DNA from: Candidatus Sigynarchaeota archaeon
GTDB taxonomy: Archaea > Asgardarchaeota > Jordarchaeia > Jordarchaeales > Jordarchaeaceae
DNA length: 15,661 nt
Direction of reading: 5' to 3'
Assembly: GCA_030587505.1 (NCBI GenBank)
Contig: JAUQYY010000093.1
Location: forward strand, 1 to 15,661
The translations under genes were made by a program, and so were the position numbers. Positions 1-7,149 of this stretch are shown here, in pieces. The notes under the pieces are model-generated. The model had not been told where the DNA came from. It worked only from the letters and a program-made list of their open reading frames with translations, and did no database searches. The number at the start of each line of letters is the position of its first letter. The stretch's first letter is position 1.

Positions 1-716
1 CTCCAATGTCCCTCCAGGGGGGTGGTGGTGGAGCCGTCCTCGGCGACCCACCCCCTCCTGTGCACGACGACTCCCTCCCTCCAGTCCAGGTGGAGGTTCC
101 TGAGGGCTCGGTGGTATACCCGGTTTCCGTCGTGCATGAAGACCTCGGGCTTGCCGCATCCTCTTGGACGCCCCGGAGAGAACCATCCCTGGGCCTCGGT
201 CTCCCTCCTTCTAGGGAGAGAACCCTCGAGAGAGTACTGCCCCTCCAGTCCACCACCCTGAACTCGTACATCGTTTTCCCCGCGACCCTGACGAAGGTCT
301 CGTCTCCTACCCACCTCGGGTCGGCGTCCATGGGGATCCTCCTGAGTTCCAGCCCCGTGCACCATCCCAGCCACCGTCACGTGGGACACCTCAAGGGCCC
401 TCGAGGCGGCCCTGAAGGAGAGGCCCACCAGGAAGAGGGTGAAGGCCGAGAAGATCCTGGCGGAGGGGGCGTGCTTCCGGTAGAAGGGGGTTCCGGTCCT
501 GCCGCAGAACTTCTTCCCTTGGGGGCACTCGTACCTCTGCACCGGTGGGGCCGTTTTCCTGGGCTCGACGCCGTCCCTCCAGACCCTCTTTGAGTCGCAC
601 CCGGGGCACCTAGGCTCCCAGAAGCCCCTGATCTCCTCGGAGAGCCACCGCAAAAACTTTTTAACCGCTCCCGCCGAGGATAGCTCAGGCGGGATGCAAA
701 CGATTACTGTTTTCAT
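1..716 (-). pseudogene. DDE transposase (IS6/IS1-like zinc-ribbon type), frame-disrupted and cut by the window edge
   Basis: Read on the minus strand from an ATG at 716, the frame gives an N-terminal zinc-ribbon (CPGC at residues 37-40, then YECPQGKKF around 62-70, then RTGTPFY) and an HTH-like stretch (about 95-120). Between about 370 and 215 the homologous protein lies in another frame, which reads GDETFVRVAGKTMYEFRVVD with the expected first catalytic Asp. From about 215 to the edge it returns to the first frame, with GKPEVFMHDGNRVYHRAL carrying the second catalytic Asp. The first frame has no stop, because the GC content is high, but its middle part is not transposase-like. Two compensating indels explain this. 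The second Cys of the second CxxC is also missing (CPQG), which suggests decay. The catalytic Glu would lie outside the window. High GC against AT-richer neighbours points to transfer. Family assignment is by motif only. Confidence 0.7.
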
Positions 717-763
717 AAGGGTGATGAAGGGAGAGCAGAGAAATAAACATCCCGCCGCTCTCC
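669..763. repeat. cluster of overlapping inverted repeats at the edge of the transposase island
   Basis: TCCCGCC (669-675) can pair with GGCGGGA (688-694). GGCGGGATG (688-696) is also a perfect inverted repeat of CATCCCGCC (748-756). GGAGAGC (730-736) is a perfect inverted repeat of GCTCTCC (757-763), which directly abuts the previous arm. The order is interleaved, so the stems are either alternatives or a pseudoknot. The cluster spans the start codon and leader of the transposase. It could be an element end, a translation control structure, or both. Confidence 0.55.
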
Positions 764-840
764 TCGATAATTGAACCAGTGCCGTGTTGAAGATTCACCC
801 AAAGCGATAAAGAAAACCCACCCTCAAAAAGGGGTGATAA

Positions 841-933
841 ATGAGAACAAGCACGAGAAGCAGGAGTCTCACCATATGTGAGAATAGAGGGACAAAAGAA
901 TGGAATTATTTTAATCCCGAAACCCCCTCCTGA
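841..933 (+). CDS. possible 30-residue small protein (very uncertain)
   Basis: An ATG at 841 follows GGGGTGAT (831-838), which is complementary to the archaeal 16S 3' end but sits very close to the start (about 2-4 bases). The product starts MRTSTRSRSL and ends YFNPETPS; it is basic and Ser/Thr-rich at the start and has no motif I recognise. The stop lies 2 bases before the end of the convergent radical SAM gene. A 5-bp hairpin, CACCC (819-823) with GGGTG (832-836), would bury the ribosome site. It could simply be chance; nothing else in 717-934 looks coding. Confidence 0.15.
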   Translation: MRTSTRSRSLTICENRGTKEWNYFNPETPS

Positions 934-934
934 T

Positions 935-2092
935 CTAGTACTCCGCGAGAAGATGGATGTTTCCTATTTTGACATTTTTTAGCCCCGCTTTTTTGGCGGC
1001 TTCCACGCTTTCGAATGCTTGTTTTTTGCTTGTGGTTGGCAGGTCGTTCATTATGTATTGAGGGTGAAATGCTAGAAGGGAGTAAGGTATTTCAGGGTTT
1101 ATGTCTGCTATGAAGCTTGCTATCTTTTCTACTTGTTCTACATCCACGTATCCGGGTATTAGGAGCGTGCTCGCCGTGAGTAGAGGGGGGTTGGGACGCT
1201 CTTCGAAGTATTTTCCCAGCTTTTTAAAGTTCTCTAGCGTTCTCCTGTTACTCACTCCGCAAAGAGCTACATTTAAGCTTTCGTTCCACGTTTTAATATC
1301 GAATTTAATGTTTCCCCCAGTTTTCAGCGCTATTTGGGCAGCTTTTTCGAGAAGAGGCCAGCTCATAGAACCGTTTGTTTCCCAACATATTCTCATCGGA
1401 CCCTTCCATTCACTTCTAGCTTTCTCTACCGCGAGCTCAGCTGTCCTTATGGAGTGCGGCATCTGAACCGCGGGGTCTCCACCAAAGTAGCATATACAGG
1501 TGACCCTTTTATTACACTTCTCTGCTAGACTCTTTGCGCTTATGATAGGCGCGAGTTTGCTGGTGTTTTCTCTAAAATGCCAGTTTTGGCAGAACAGACA
1601 GTCGAACGAGCAGGCTCCGTAAAAAACGGCTAGATTCACATGCCCATACTCTGGCCCCCGCACCTTAGTATACCTTGGAAAGCCGGCGCTCGTGCAACCC
1701 GGGCACACCCAAGCAGCCACACAGTTGGTGGGCAGCGGATCATAGTACCAGTCCAACAAGCCCTTCTCTGGGCTGCCCGCGTATCTCACCAGTTTCCCTT
1801 CAATATTTGCTACGAGTCCACAGTACCCCTTCTCCCCTGGCGGTATTCTGCAGTCGTTTACGCACATTCCACAGGGTATCCCATCCTTATCTCTTGGAGG
1901 TGATTCGGGAAGGTTGAATTTGAGTCTACTTAGCCTGTGAGCATTAAGAGCATAAGGCAGCGCTTTTTCAGGGTTGTTGACTATACACTCCCCGCATACA
2001 CCCAGGTTCTCCGAAATGAGTGGACTTCTCTTACCGCAAACCTTACACTCCGACAGAGCTGTTTTAAGGTTTTCAGACACTCTATAGCTCAT
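935..2092 (-). CDS. radical SAM protein, PflA/AmrS-like (COG1180 type) with N-terminal Cys-rich region
   Basis: 385 residues. The radical SAM cluster motif CSFDCLFC (C161, C165, C168) is followed by QNW, typical of the PflA-activase-like/AmrS branch, and FGGDP (203-207) stands where the SAM-binding GGE motif is expected. Two Cys-rich segments precede the core: CKVC...CGEC (16-36), a likely zinc ribbon, and CGMCVNDC...C (74-91), a hallmark of this archaeal subgroup; C124, C130 and C133 add further potential ligands. Radical SAM chemistry is secure; the substrate is unknown. AmrS homologues often sit beside Memo and AMMECR1 genes, but neither is here. The ATG at 2092 has GGAGAGG about 11 bases upstream. 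It lies 104 bases downstream of the acetyltransferase gene on the same strand, probably with its own promoter. Confidence 0.9.
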   Translation of the reverse strand: MSYRVSENLKTALSECKVCGKRSPLISENLGVCGECIVNNPEKALPYALNAHRLSRLKFNLPESPPRDKDGIPCGMCVNDCRIPPGEKGYCGLVANIEGKLVRYAGSPEKGLLDWYYDPLPTNCVAAWVCPGCTSAGFPRYTKVRGPEYGHVNLAVFYGACSFDCLFCQNWHFRENTSKLAPIISAKSLAEKCNKRVTCICYFGGDPAVQMPHSIRTAELAVEKARSEWKGPMRICWETNGSMSWPLLEKAAQIALKTGGNIKFDIKTWNESLNVALCGVSNRRTLENFKKLGKYFEERPNPPLLTASTLLIPGYVDVEQVEKIASFIADINPEIPYSLLAFHPQYIMNDLPTTSKKQAFESVEAAKKAGLKNVKIGNIHLLAEY

Positions 2093-2196
2093 AAAGCAGT
2101 TTTCCCTCTCCTAACTGCTGTAAATAATACTATCAGAAATACCCTAATAAACAATACTCTGCGAATCTTAGGAGAAGATTACGTAGAACCTTATTT

Positions 2197-2709
2197 TCAT
2201 AGGTCATCAGTTTTCCGTGACATAAGATATGCGCTTTCACCGTCGTGGTAGTACCCCCTCAGCTCTCTAACCACGGTGAATCCCAAACTCTTGTACATGG
2301 CTAGGGCGGGTTCGTTAGTTATTCTGACCTCCAACACTATTTCCTCAGCACCGTACTCCTTCATCGCTCTCATACCCGCCATCATAAGTTTCCTTCCTAT
2401 CCCCCTTCTGCGATGCTCTGGCAAAACCGCTATGGAAACCACATGACCCTTGACTACACGGTGCATAGGGGAGGAGAAAAAGCCCGGCAGCCCCCTTTCT
2501 ATTCTATTCATCATATAGCCCACCACCTCCCCGTCCTTCTCAGCGACAATAAACGATTTGGGATACTTTTTGAGAATCTCAAGAAAGAACGGGTAAGGGT
2601 AGTTCTCTGGGAGGGTTGTCTGGTTTATCCTCATCACTTTTTGAAGATCGTCGACCCTAGCACACCTTATGACATACTCCTCATTCGCCAAAGAATCACC
2701 ATAGAACAC
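2197..2709 (-). CDS. rimI: GNAT N-acetyltransferase, RimI/Ard1-like
   Basis: 170 residues forming one GNAT domain. Motif A is seen as HVVSIAVLPEHRRRGIGRKL (residues about 89-108), with RRGIGR as the acetyl-CoA pyrophosphate loop, and motif B as NEPALAMYKSLGF near residues 132-144. RimI/Ard1 enzymes acetylate protein N-termini, and archaeal versions act broadly on Ser/Ala/Met ends; that specificity is inferred from the family. The start is GTG at 2709, only 29 bases from a TATA box (2738-2746), so the mRNA probably has almost no leader. No Shine-Dalgarno is visible, which fits leaderless initiation. The gene precedes the radical SAM gene on the same strand. Confidence 0.85.
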   Translation of the reverse strand: MFYGDSLANEEYVIRCARVDDLQKVMRINQTTLPENYPYPFFLEILKKYPKSFIVAEKDGEVVGYMMNRIERGLPGFFSSPMHRVVKGHVVSIAVLPEHRRRGIGRKLMMAGMRAMKEYGAEEIVLEVRITNEPALAMYKSLGFTVVRELRGYYHDGESAYLMSRKTDDL

Positions 2710-2737
2710 TGTTTTTTACACAACACAAACAAGGGAT

Positions 2738-2746
2738 GATATATTT
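2738..2746 (-). promoter_or_regulatory. TATA box of the acetyltransferase gene
   Basis: Minus-strand AAATATATC lies about 29 bases before the GTG start. The predicted transcript start is near 2716, giving a leader of under 10 bases. Confidence 0.5.
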
Positions 2747-2880
2747 CTTTGCAAATAACCGATTTAATTTTTACGTAATCATAAAATAGCAGAGACCAGC
2801 CGCTATAGAAAAACAATGAAGCAAACCGGCCGCAAAAAGAAATTCATAAAACTTCTTGCCGAACACCTTTTACACTGTTG

Positions 2881-2893
2881 GAAAGGTTTTTAA
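2881..2893 (+). promoter_or_regulatory. BRE/TATA promoter of the first site-2 protease
   Basis: GAAAGG followed by TTTTTAA fits a purine-rich BRE plus TATA element. The predicted transcript start is near 2914. The TAA at 2891-2893 is also the in-frame stop that bounds the open frame of the protease upstream, so the start codon must lie downstream. Confidence 0.45.
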
Positions 2894-2941
2894 CTCACTT
2901 ATGTTTTAGGGAAAAACAACAGGGTAAAGGAAGGAACAGAA

Positions 2942-4225
2942 ACGGAAAACGGAGAAAGATTACCCCTAAGCTTCGAAGAACTGCGAAGGATTGTCGAAAG
3001 ACACTTCATAGTTTTCGAAGCGTACATCGAGTTAGACGGTAGCCCGACCTTCATCCTGCCCTCCGCTCAGGAAACCAAGATTCCATTCCAAAACCTTATA
3101 GATGAACTGAGCAAGTATGACCTGCTGGCACTGCTTAGAAAAACTGAAAAGGCTCCACAGAGATACCAGGTATACACGGACTACGCTCCTTTAGAAAAGG
3201 AGGAACCCGAACTAGTTCTCAAAATATTTCCAAATCCCGAACCGAAAAAGCCAAAGCCCCCGGTGCTAAACGTTCTCTTACTGATAGCGACGGTGTTCAC
3301 CATAGCTTACACTGGCTACTTCCAGGTCCAAGACTACAATAACTTCGGTATCATGATCAATGTCTTGGTTGGCCCCCAATGGGGATGGTATGACGACCCA
3401 GGACTACTAATCGCCGCTTTTACAGTCAGCTTGCTCGCCATAGTGGGCCTGCACGAAATGGGCCACTACGTCACCGCCAGGATGAGGGGACAGAGCGCCT
3501 CACTACCATTCTTCATACCCGGAATACCACCCATAGGCACCTTCGGAGCTGTGATATTCCAAAGAACACCTACAATAAATCGTGACAGACTCTTCGAGCT
3601 GGGGTTAATGGGACCCCTAACCGGCTTCGTGATCACCGTGATAATCCTAATCATATCACTATACCTAACTCCCATCATTTACCCGAACGTGATGGTTGAA
3701 ATCTACAGGATAAACTTCGAGTTTAACCAGCAGATCATATCTACGTATGGTTATGATGTTTTCGAACTGCTCCTGAGTCTCCGAATGCCGCTCATATGGG
3801 TAGGCCCAACCCCCTACACGAACCCTCTCCTCTATGACCTCATAAGTCCGATAATAAAAAAATCCCCGTTACCACACTTCGTACCCACACACCCGCTCAG
3901 CTGGGCGGCGTGGATAGGCATGCTGGTCACCGCTCTAAACATTTTTCCCATAGGCATGCTGGACGGTGGGCACATGCTTCGCTCCTTTCTGAGCCAGAGA
4001 CAGCACCTCATCGCGTCTCTGATAGCCGCTGGAGCCATGATACTCATAAGTGATGTCTACATTTTCATGGCGCTCCTAGCGCTGCTCATTGGCCCAAGAG
4101 GCGGACACCCCGGCCCCCTAGACGACGTTTCACCGGCATCAAAGCGCAAGATAGCCATCTTTGCGGTTATGATAATAATAGCGATACTCACGATACCCCC
4201 CTTGGGATGGGGACACTACTTTTAG
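2942..4225 (+). CDS. site-2 protease (M50, EGY-like), upstream paralog with N-terminal soluble domain
   Basis: Intramembrane zinc metalloprotease. Numbered from the GTG at 3263, it has HEMGH at 64-68 (zinc His and catalytic Glu) and GMLDGGH with the metal-ligand Asp at 234. GIPPIGTFGAVIFQRTPTIN and the late HPGPLDDVSP match the EGY-like S2P group. About six or more hydrophobic segments are visible. The frame is open from 2894. The segment 2972-3262 (starting FEELRRIVERHF, ending KPKPP) aligns through its length with the N-terminal domain of the next gene, so the domain is real although no ATG, GTG or TTG occurs before 3263. The start given here is an ACG at 2942; the paralog has an ACG at the same aligned position, and GGAAGGA lies 6 bases before this one. 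Alternatives are another non-standard start, a sequence error, or a short form from 3263. Confidence 0.85.
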   Translation, partial: TENGERLPLSFEELRRIVERHFIVFEAYIELDGSPTFILPSAQETKIPFQNLIDELSKYDLLALLRKTEKAPQRYQVYTDYAPLEKEEPELVLKIFPNPEPKKPKPPVLNVLLLIATVFTIAYTGYFQVQDYNNFGIMINVLVGPQWGWYDDPGLLIAAFTVSLLAIVGLHEMGHYVTARMRGQSASLPFFIPGIPPIGTFGAVIFQRTPTINRDRLFELGLMGPLTGFVITVIILIISLYLTPIIYPNVMVEIYRINFEFNQQIISTYGYDVFELLLSLRMPLIWVGPTPYTNPLLYDLISPIIKKSPLPHFVPTHPLSWAAWIGMLVTALNIFPIGMLDGGHMLRSFLSQRQHLIASLIAAGAMILISDVYIFMALLALLIGPRGGHPGPLDDVSPASKRKIAIFAVMIIIAILTIPPLGWGHYF

Positions 4226-4260
4226 AACATCAAACAGAACTTCCAAGATTTTATAAGAAA

Positions 4261-4275
4261 CTTTTTTAAATAAAA
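4261..4275 (+). promoter_or_regulatory. TATA box of the second site-2 protease, also a T-run after the first
   Basis: CTTTTTTAAATAAAA combines a run of six T, which could end transcription of the first protease gene, with a TATA element. The predicted start is near 4296, so each paralog appears to have its own promoter. Confidence 0.45.
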
Positions 4276-4346
4276 TCAATCTTACGAACATCTAAATCGC
4301 TCAGGACGGGACAACAACGACTGGAAGCGAAGGACCAAATCTAAGC

Positions 4347-5636
4347 TTGGAGGAACTTAGAAGGATAATTCAAACAGAGTTCACCATATCGAACTATTAT
4401 ACAGAAACCGATGGAACACCGGTGTTCGTGTTGCCGTCAAACCAGGAAACAAAAGCTTCCTTCAAGAGACTATCGGAGAAACTCCAAAAGCAGAACCTTA
4501 TCGCGACTCTACATTACTCGTCCCCACCCCGACGTGAGTACACGCCGCCCCCTCCACGAGAAAGCGGAAAAACAGAACGACCACTGGTTCTGAAAGTTTT
4601 CCCAAAAATGGAAGAAAAGAAGCGAAAGAGCCCCCTGTGGAATCTCGCCCTACTAATCGCTACGGTTTGCACGGTGACTCTCACGGGTTACTGGTGGGAG
4701 GAAGAGTACAATTGGTTCGGCGTACTGGTTAGCTTTCTATCAGGTCCTTGGTACGGCTGGTTCACAGACCCTGCTCTGGTAATTACAAGCTACACCATTG
4801 CGTTACTATCAATAGTGGGCTTGCACGAGCTGGGACACTACTTTACCTCCAGGCGCAGGGGCGTGGATGCTTCACTACCGTTTTTCATACCGGGAATCCC
4901 TCCAATCGGCACCTTTGGCGCGGTGATTTTTCAGAGAAGCCCGACCACCAACAGGGACGAGTTATTCGACATAGGTCTAATGGGTCCCGTAACGGGTTTC
5001 ATAATAGCCTTTTTTGTGGCGGTGCTATCCGTTGAAGTCTCTCCTCTCATTTACCCGAATGTGCTTTACGACATACTCCAACTGGAGTACCAGTTGTCCT
5101 TGCCTGTGCTCAATTTCTTGGTAAACGTGTACAACTCCTCGCCAGCGCTCGCATTTCTGCTGGGCCAATACCTTTGGAATCCACCATACTGGCCTGTGAT
5201 GATAATCGGCCCCAGCCCGTTTGTTGAACCATTACTCTTCTCCATCATTATCCCCCTGCTTAAACCCGAAACGGCGTTTAGCTCCTTTTTCGTTAGCCCC
5301 CTTTATTGGGCTGCTTGGGTTGGTTTTCTGGTCACAGCCCTCAACCTGTTCCCAGTCGGCATGTTCGACGGTGGCCACATGTGCCGCGCGATTCTGAGTA
5401 GACGCACACACTACATCGCATCAATAATCGTAGCAATCATCATGATGACTATTAGCTACGTGTACATCATCATGGCTGTGCTTGCACTACTCACAATAAG
5501 AAGAACCGGACATCCGGGGGCTTTGGACGATGTTTCCCCTCTAACAACCTCTCGAAAAGTCATATTCATACTTATGATGATTGTACTTGTTATAACACTT
5601 CCCCCTCTGGGTTGGAGCCTGCCCACAGCCTTCTAG
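4347..5636 (+). CDS. site-2 protease (M50, EGY-like), downstream paralog
   Basis: 429 residues from TTG. Residues 1-95 form a soluble, charged domain ending in a proline- and lysine-rich linker; the membrane part follows. HELGH at 160-164 and MFDGGH with Asp341 are the zinc-site motifs; GIPPIGTFGAVIFQRSPTTN (183-202) and HPGALDDVSP mark the EGY-like subgroup. It closely parallels the preceding gene, so the pair is a tandem duplication that has diverged mainly in the loop between the two metal motifs (this copy is longer around residues 245-290). S2Ps cleave membrane-bound regulators or stress-signalling proteins; no substrate is evident. The frame remains open upstream to a TAA at about 4302, including an ACG at 4317 aligned with the one in the first copy, so the start may be further upstream. 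It converges on the racemase gene with 25 bases between stops. Confidence 0.92.
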   Translation: MEELRRIIQTEFTISNYYTETDGTPVFVLPSNQETKASFKRLSEKLQKQNLIATLHYSSPPRREYTPPPPRESGKTERPLVLKVFPKMEEKKRKSPLWNLALLIATVCTVTLTGYWWEEEYNWFGVLVSFLSGPWYGWFTDPALVITSYTIALLSIVGLHELGHYFTSRRRGVDASLPFFIPGIPPIGTFGAVIFQRSPTTNRDELFDIGLMGPVTGFIIAFFVAVLSVEVSPLIYPNVLYDILQLEYQLSLPVLNFLVNVYNSSPALAFLLGQYLWNPPYWPVMIIGPSPFVEPLLFSIIIPLLKPETAFSSFFVSPLYWAAWVGFLVTALNLFPVGMFDGGHMCRAILSRRTHYIASIIVAIIMMTISYVYIIMAVLALLTIRRTGHPGALDDVSPLTTSRKVIFILMMIVLVITLPPLGWSLPTAF

Positions 5637-5661
5637 TCCTCCAATCAATAAAGATGAAAAG

Positions 5662-6936
5662 TCAGTACGCCAGAATCGCGGAGCCGTGAGGTACAACCTT
5701 TATTTTTCCGTCCTTTTTCACAGTGTTAAACGCATCCTCCAAAGCTTCCTCCACCGATCCTACGGGAGTGATCCTGTAAATGTTTTCCAGCTCCTTTTCA
5801 GGCATCTCACTAACCATGTATATTTTCACTTTTTGCAGAGCTCTTGCAAGGTAATAGGCTTTGTGCGCACCCATAACAAAGTTTCTCTCAAGCTCTTTCC
5901 TCATTTGGTCCGCCGTGGAGTACTTTTCCATCCATTCCCGGAACACACTGTTTCCTCCGCCTTCTCTACACTCGGCTACGAAGATTATGATGCCGCCCTC
6001 ATTAACCACTGGCAGTGCGTTGTGAATAGCCTTATAGGCTTGATACAGGTCTATGTCCTTGGGGTATCCTCCCGCACTCACTACTACAATGTCTGCCTTG
6101 TCACTCCTAACCCTGTATATGCTATCTAGAAAGTTAACTCCTTTATAGAAGGCTGATTCCAGTTCTCCGCAAAACACCTTTGTAATCCTGTTTTTGGTGT
6201 TCTGAACCACATTCACAATGAAGCTGGGATCGGCGAACCTAGCTCCCTCGACCATATCCTCATGGACAGGGTTCCCTTTCAGAACACCTATTTCCGCTTT
6301 AGGACGTACAATCATGCTGTGGTTTTTTGTAGTAGCCTCCTTGGATGCCACCCCAGGAAGTAGGCTCTTTCGTCCCCCACCGTACCCCGCAAAGAAATGG
6401 TAACAGATATCTCCGGTCAATATTCTCAGATCAGCCTCAGCAACCAGAGGATTGATTTCCACTCTTGTTCCGTAGGACGTGGTTCCAATGTAAACCATGT
6501 CCTCCGCCTCACAGTCGTGACTAATCCACTCGATGTCCTCGGCTATCTCTTCGCCCAACAGTTTTTTCGCTTCCCGCTCCTTCACCTTCCTGTGAACCCC
6601 ACACGCAAAAACAATGCTCACATTATCCTTACGAACTCCCGCCCGCTTCAATTCCTCTAGGATTGGCTGGAGGATGATTCCGGTCGGAGTTGGCCTCGTA
6701 TGGTCGTCAACAACGATTGCCACCCTGTCTCCGGGGCGAGCCAAGCGATTCAGTGAATCAGAATTGGTAGGTTTTCGTAGGCACCGAAGTATCTTCTCTT
6801 GGGGATTCCTCATTCCCTCTGGCTCTCTAACAACAAGTGTTCCCGAGTAATTCCTATCAGGAATCTCCACGCTAACCTTCCCAGTCCCGTAATTCAACGA
6901 AATTTCAGTCAATTCTTGCACCCATAAAACAAACAA
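5662..6936 (-). CDS. larA: LarA-type nickel-pincer racemase/epimerase (lactate racemase-like)
   Basis: About 424 residues, the usual LarA length. DDHTRP (77-82), GVHR (His115), GDICYHFFAGYGGGRK (His180, Lys190) and KNHS (His206) match the spacing of LarA catalytic His108 and His174, pincer-attachment Lys184 and nickel-ligand His200. NPVHEDM and GYPKDIDLYQAYKAIHNA are further signatures. The family racemises or epimerises 2-hydroxy acids with a nickel pincer nucleotide; substrates vary, so lactate is not assured. No larB, larC or larE maturation gene is here. The first start in frame is TTG at 6936, with GAAGGA 4 bases upstream. GTG at 6921 or TTG at 6912 would give an N-terminus closer to typical LarA proteins. 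Confidence 0.92.
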   Translation of the reverse strand: MFVLWVQELTEISLNYGTGKVSVEIPDRNYSGTLVVREPEGMRNPQEKILRCLRKPTNSDSLNRLARPGDRVAIVVDDHTRPTPTGIILQPILEELKRAGVRKDNVSIVFACGVHRKVKEREAKKLLGEEIAEDIEWISHDCEAEDMVYIGTTSYGTRVEINPLVAEADLRILTGDICYHFFAGYGGGRKSLLPGVASKEATTKNHSMIVRPKAEIGVLKGNPVHEDMVEGARFADPSFIVNVVQNTKNRITKVFCGELESAFYKGVNFLDSIYRVRSDKADIVVVSAGGYPKDIDLYQAYKAIHNALPVVNEGGIIIFVAECREGGGNSVFREWMEKYSTADQMRKELERNFVMGAHKAYYLARALQKVKIYMVSEMPEKELENIYRITPVGSVEEALEDAFNTVKKDGKIKVVPHGSAILAY

Positions 6937-7001
6937 GGTATCCTTCTACTTTCTTTCCTTTTTTCGATTTTCGCGAACATTGAGAATACAGAGGAAGATA
7001 A

Positions 7002-7010
7002 TCAATTAAA
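7002..7010 (-). promoter_or_regulatory. possible TATA box of larA
   Basis: Minus-strand TTTAATTGA lies about 66 bases before the TTG. It would place the transcript start near 6980. It is a weak match to the consensus. Confidence 0.25.
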
Positions 7011-7119
7011 TGTTATTCCATAGGCGGTTTGCTCTACTCGTTTCATAAACAGACGCGGAATATTCAACTTTAAGGAGGTAAAAGTCCTAAACCATGGGAA
7101 AATCCTTCGGAGGAAAACT

Positions 7120-7146
7120 GTTATAAAAATTGAAACTCCAAAAAGG
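7120..7146 (-). terminator. T-rich terminator after nreA
   Basis: Directly past the nreA stop on the minus strand are two T-runs (six T at 7140-7145 and five T at 7125-7129), typical of archaeal oligo-T termination. No hairpin is needed or evident. Confidence 0.35.
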
Positions 7147-7149
7147 ACT

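Noticed and set aside
6..593. 195-codon plus-strand frame opposite the transposase
   Set aside because: Low-complexity Gly/Pro/Leu product caused by high GC; the opposite strand encodes recognisable transposase motifs.
391..609. 72-codon minus-strand frame in the GC-rich island
   Set aside because: It is a shadow of the transposase zinc-ribbon and HTH region, which reads properly in the neighbouring frame from 716.
671..740. tRNA-like start (GAGGATAGCTCAGGCGGG)
   Set aside because: It resembles a tRNA D-arm, but there is no matching GAGC, no anticodon stem and no T-arm downstream, and it lies inside the transposase coding start.
7070..7126. Plus-strand AAGGAGGT followed by a 10-codon frame at 7094
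   Set aside because: The spacing (about 14 bases) is too long and the peptide too short; it lies between two minus-strand genes with no plus-strand gene after it.
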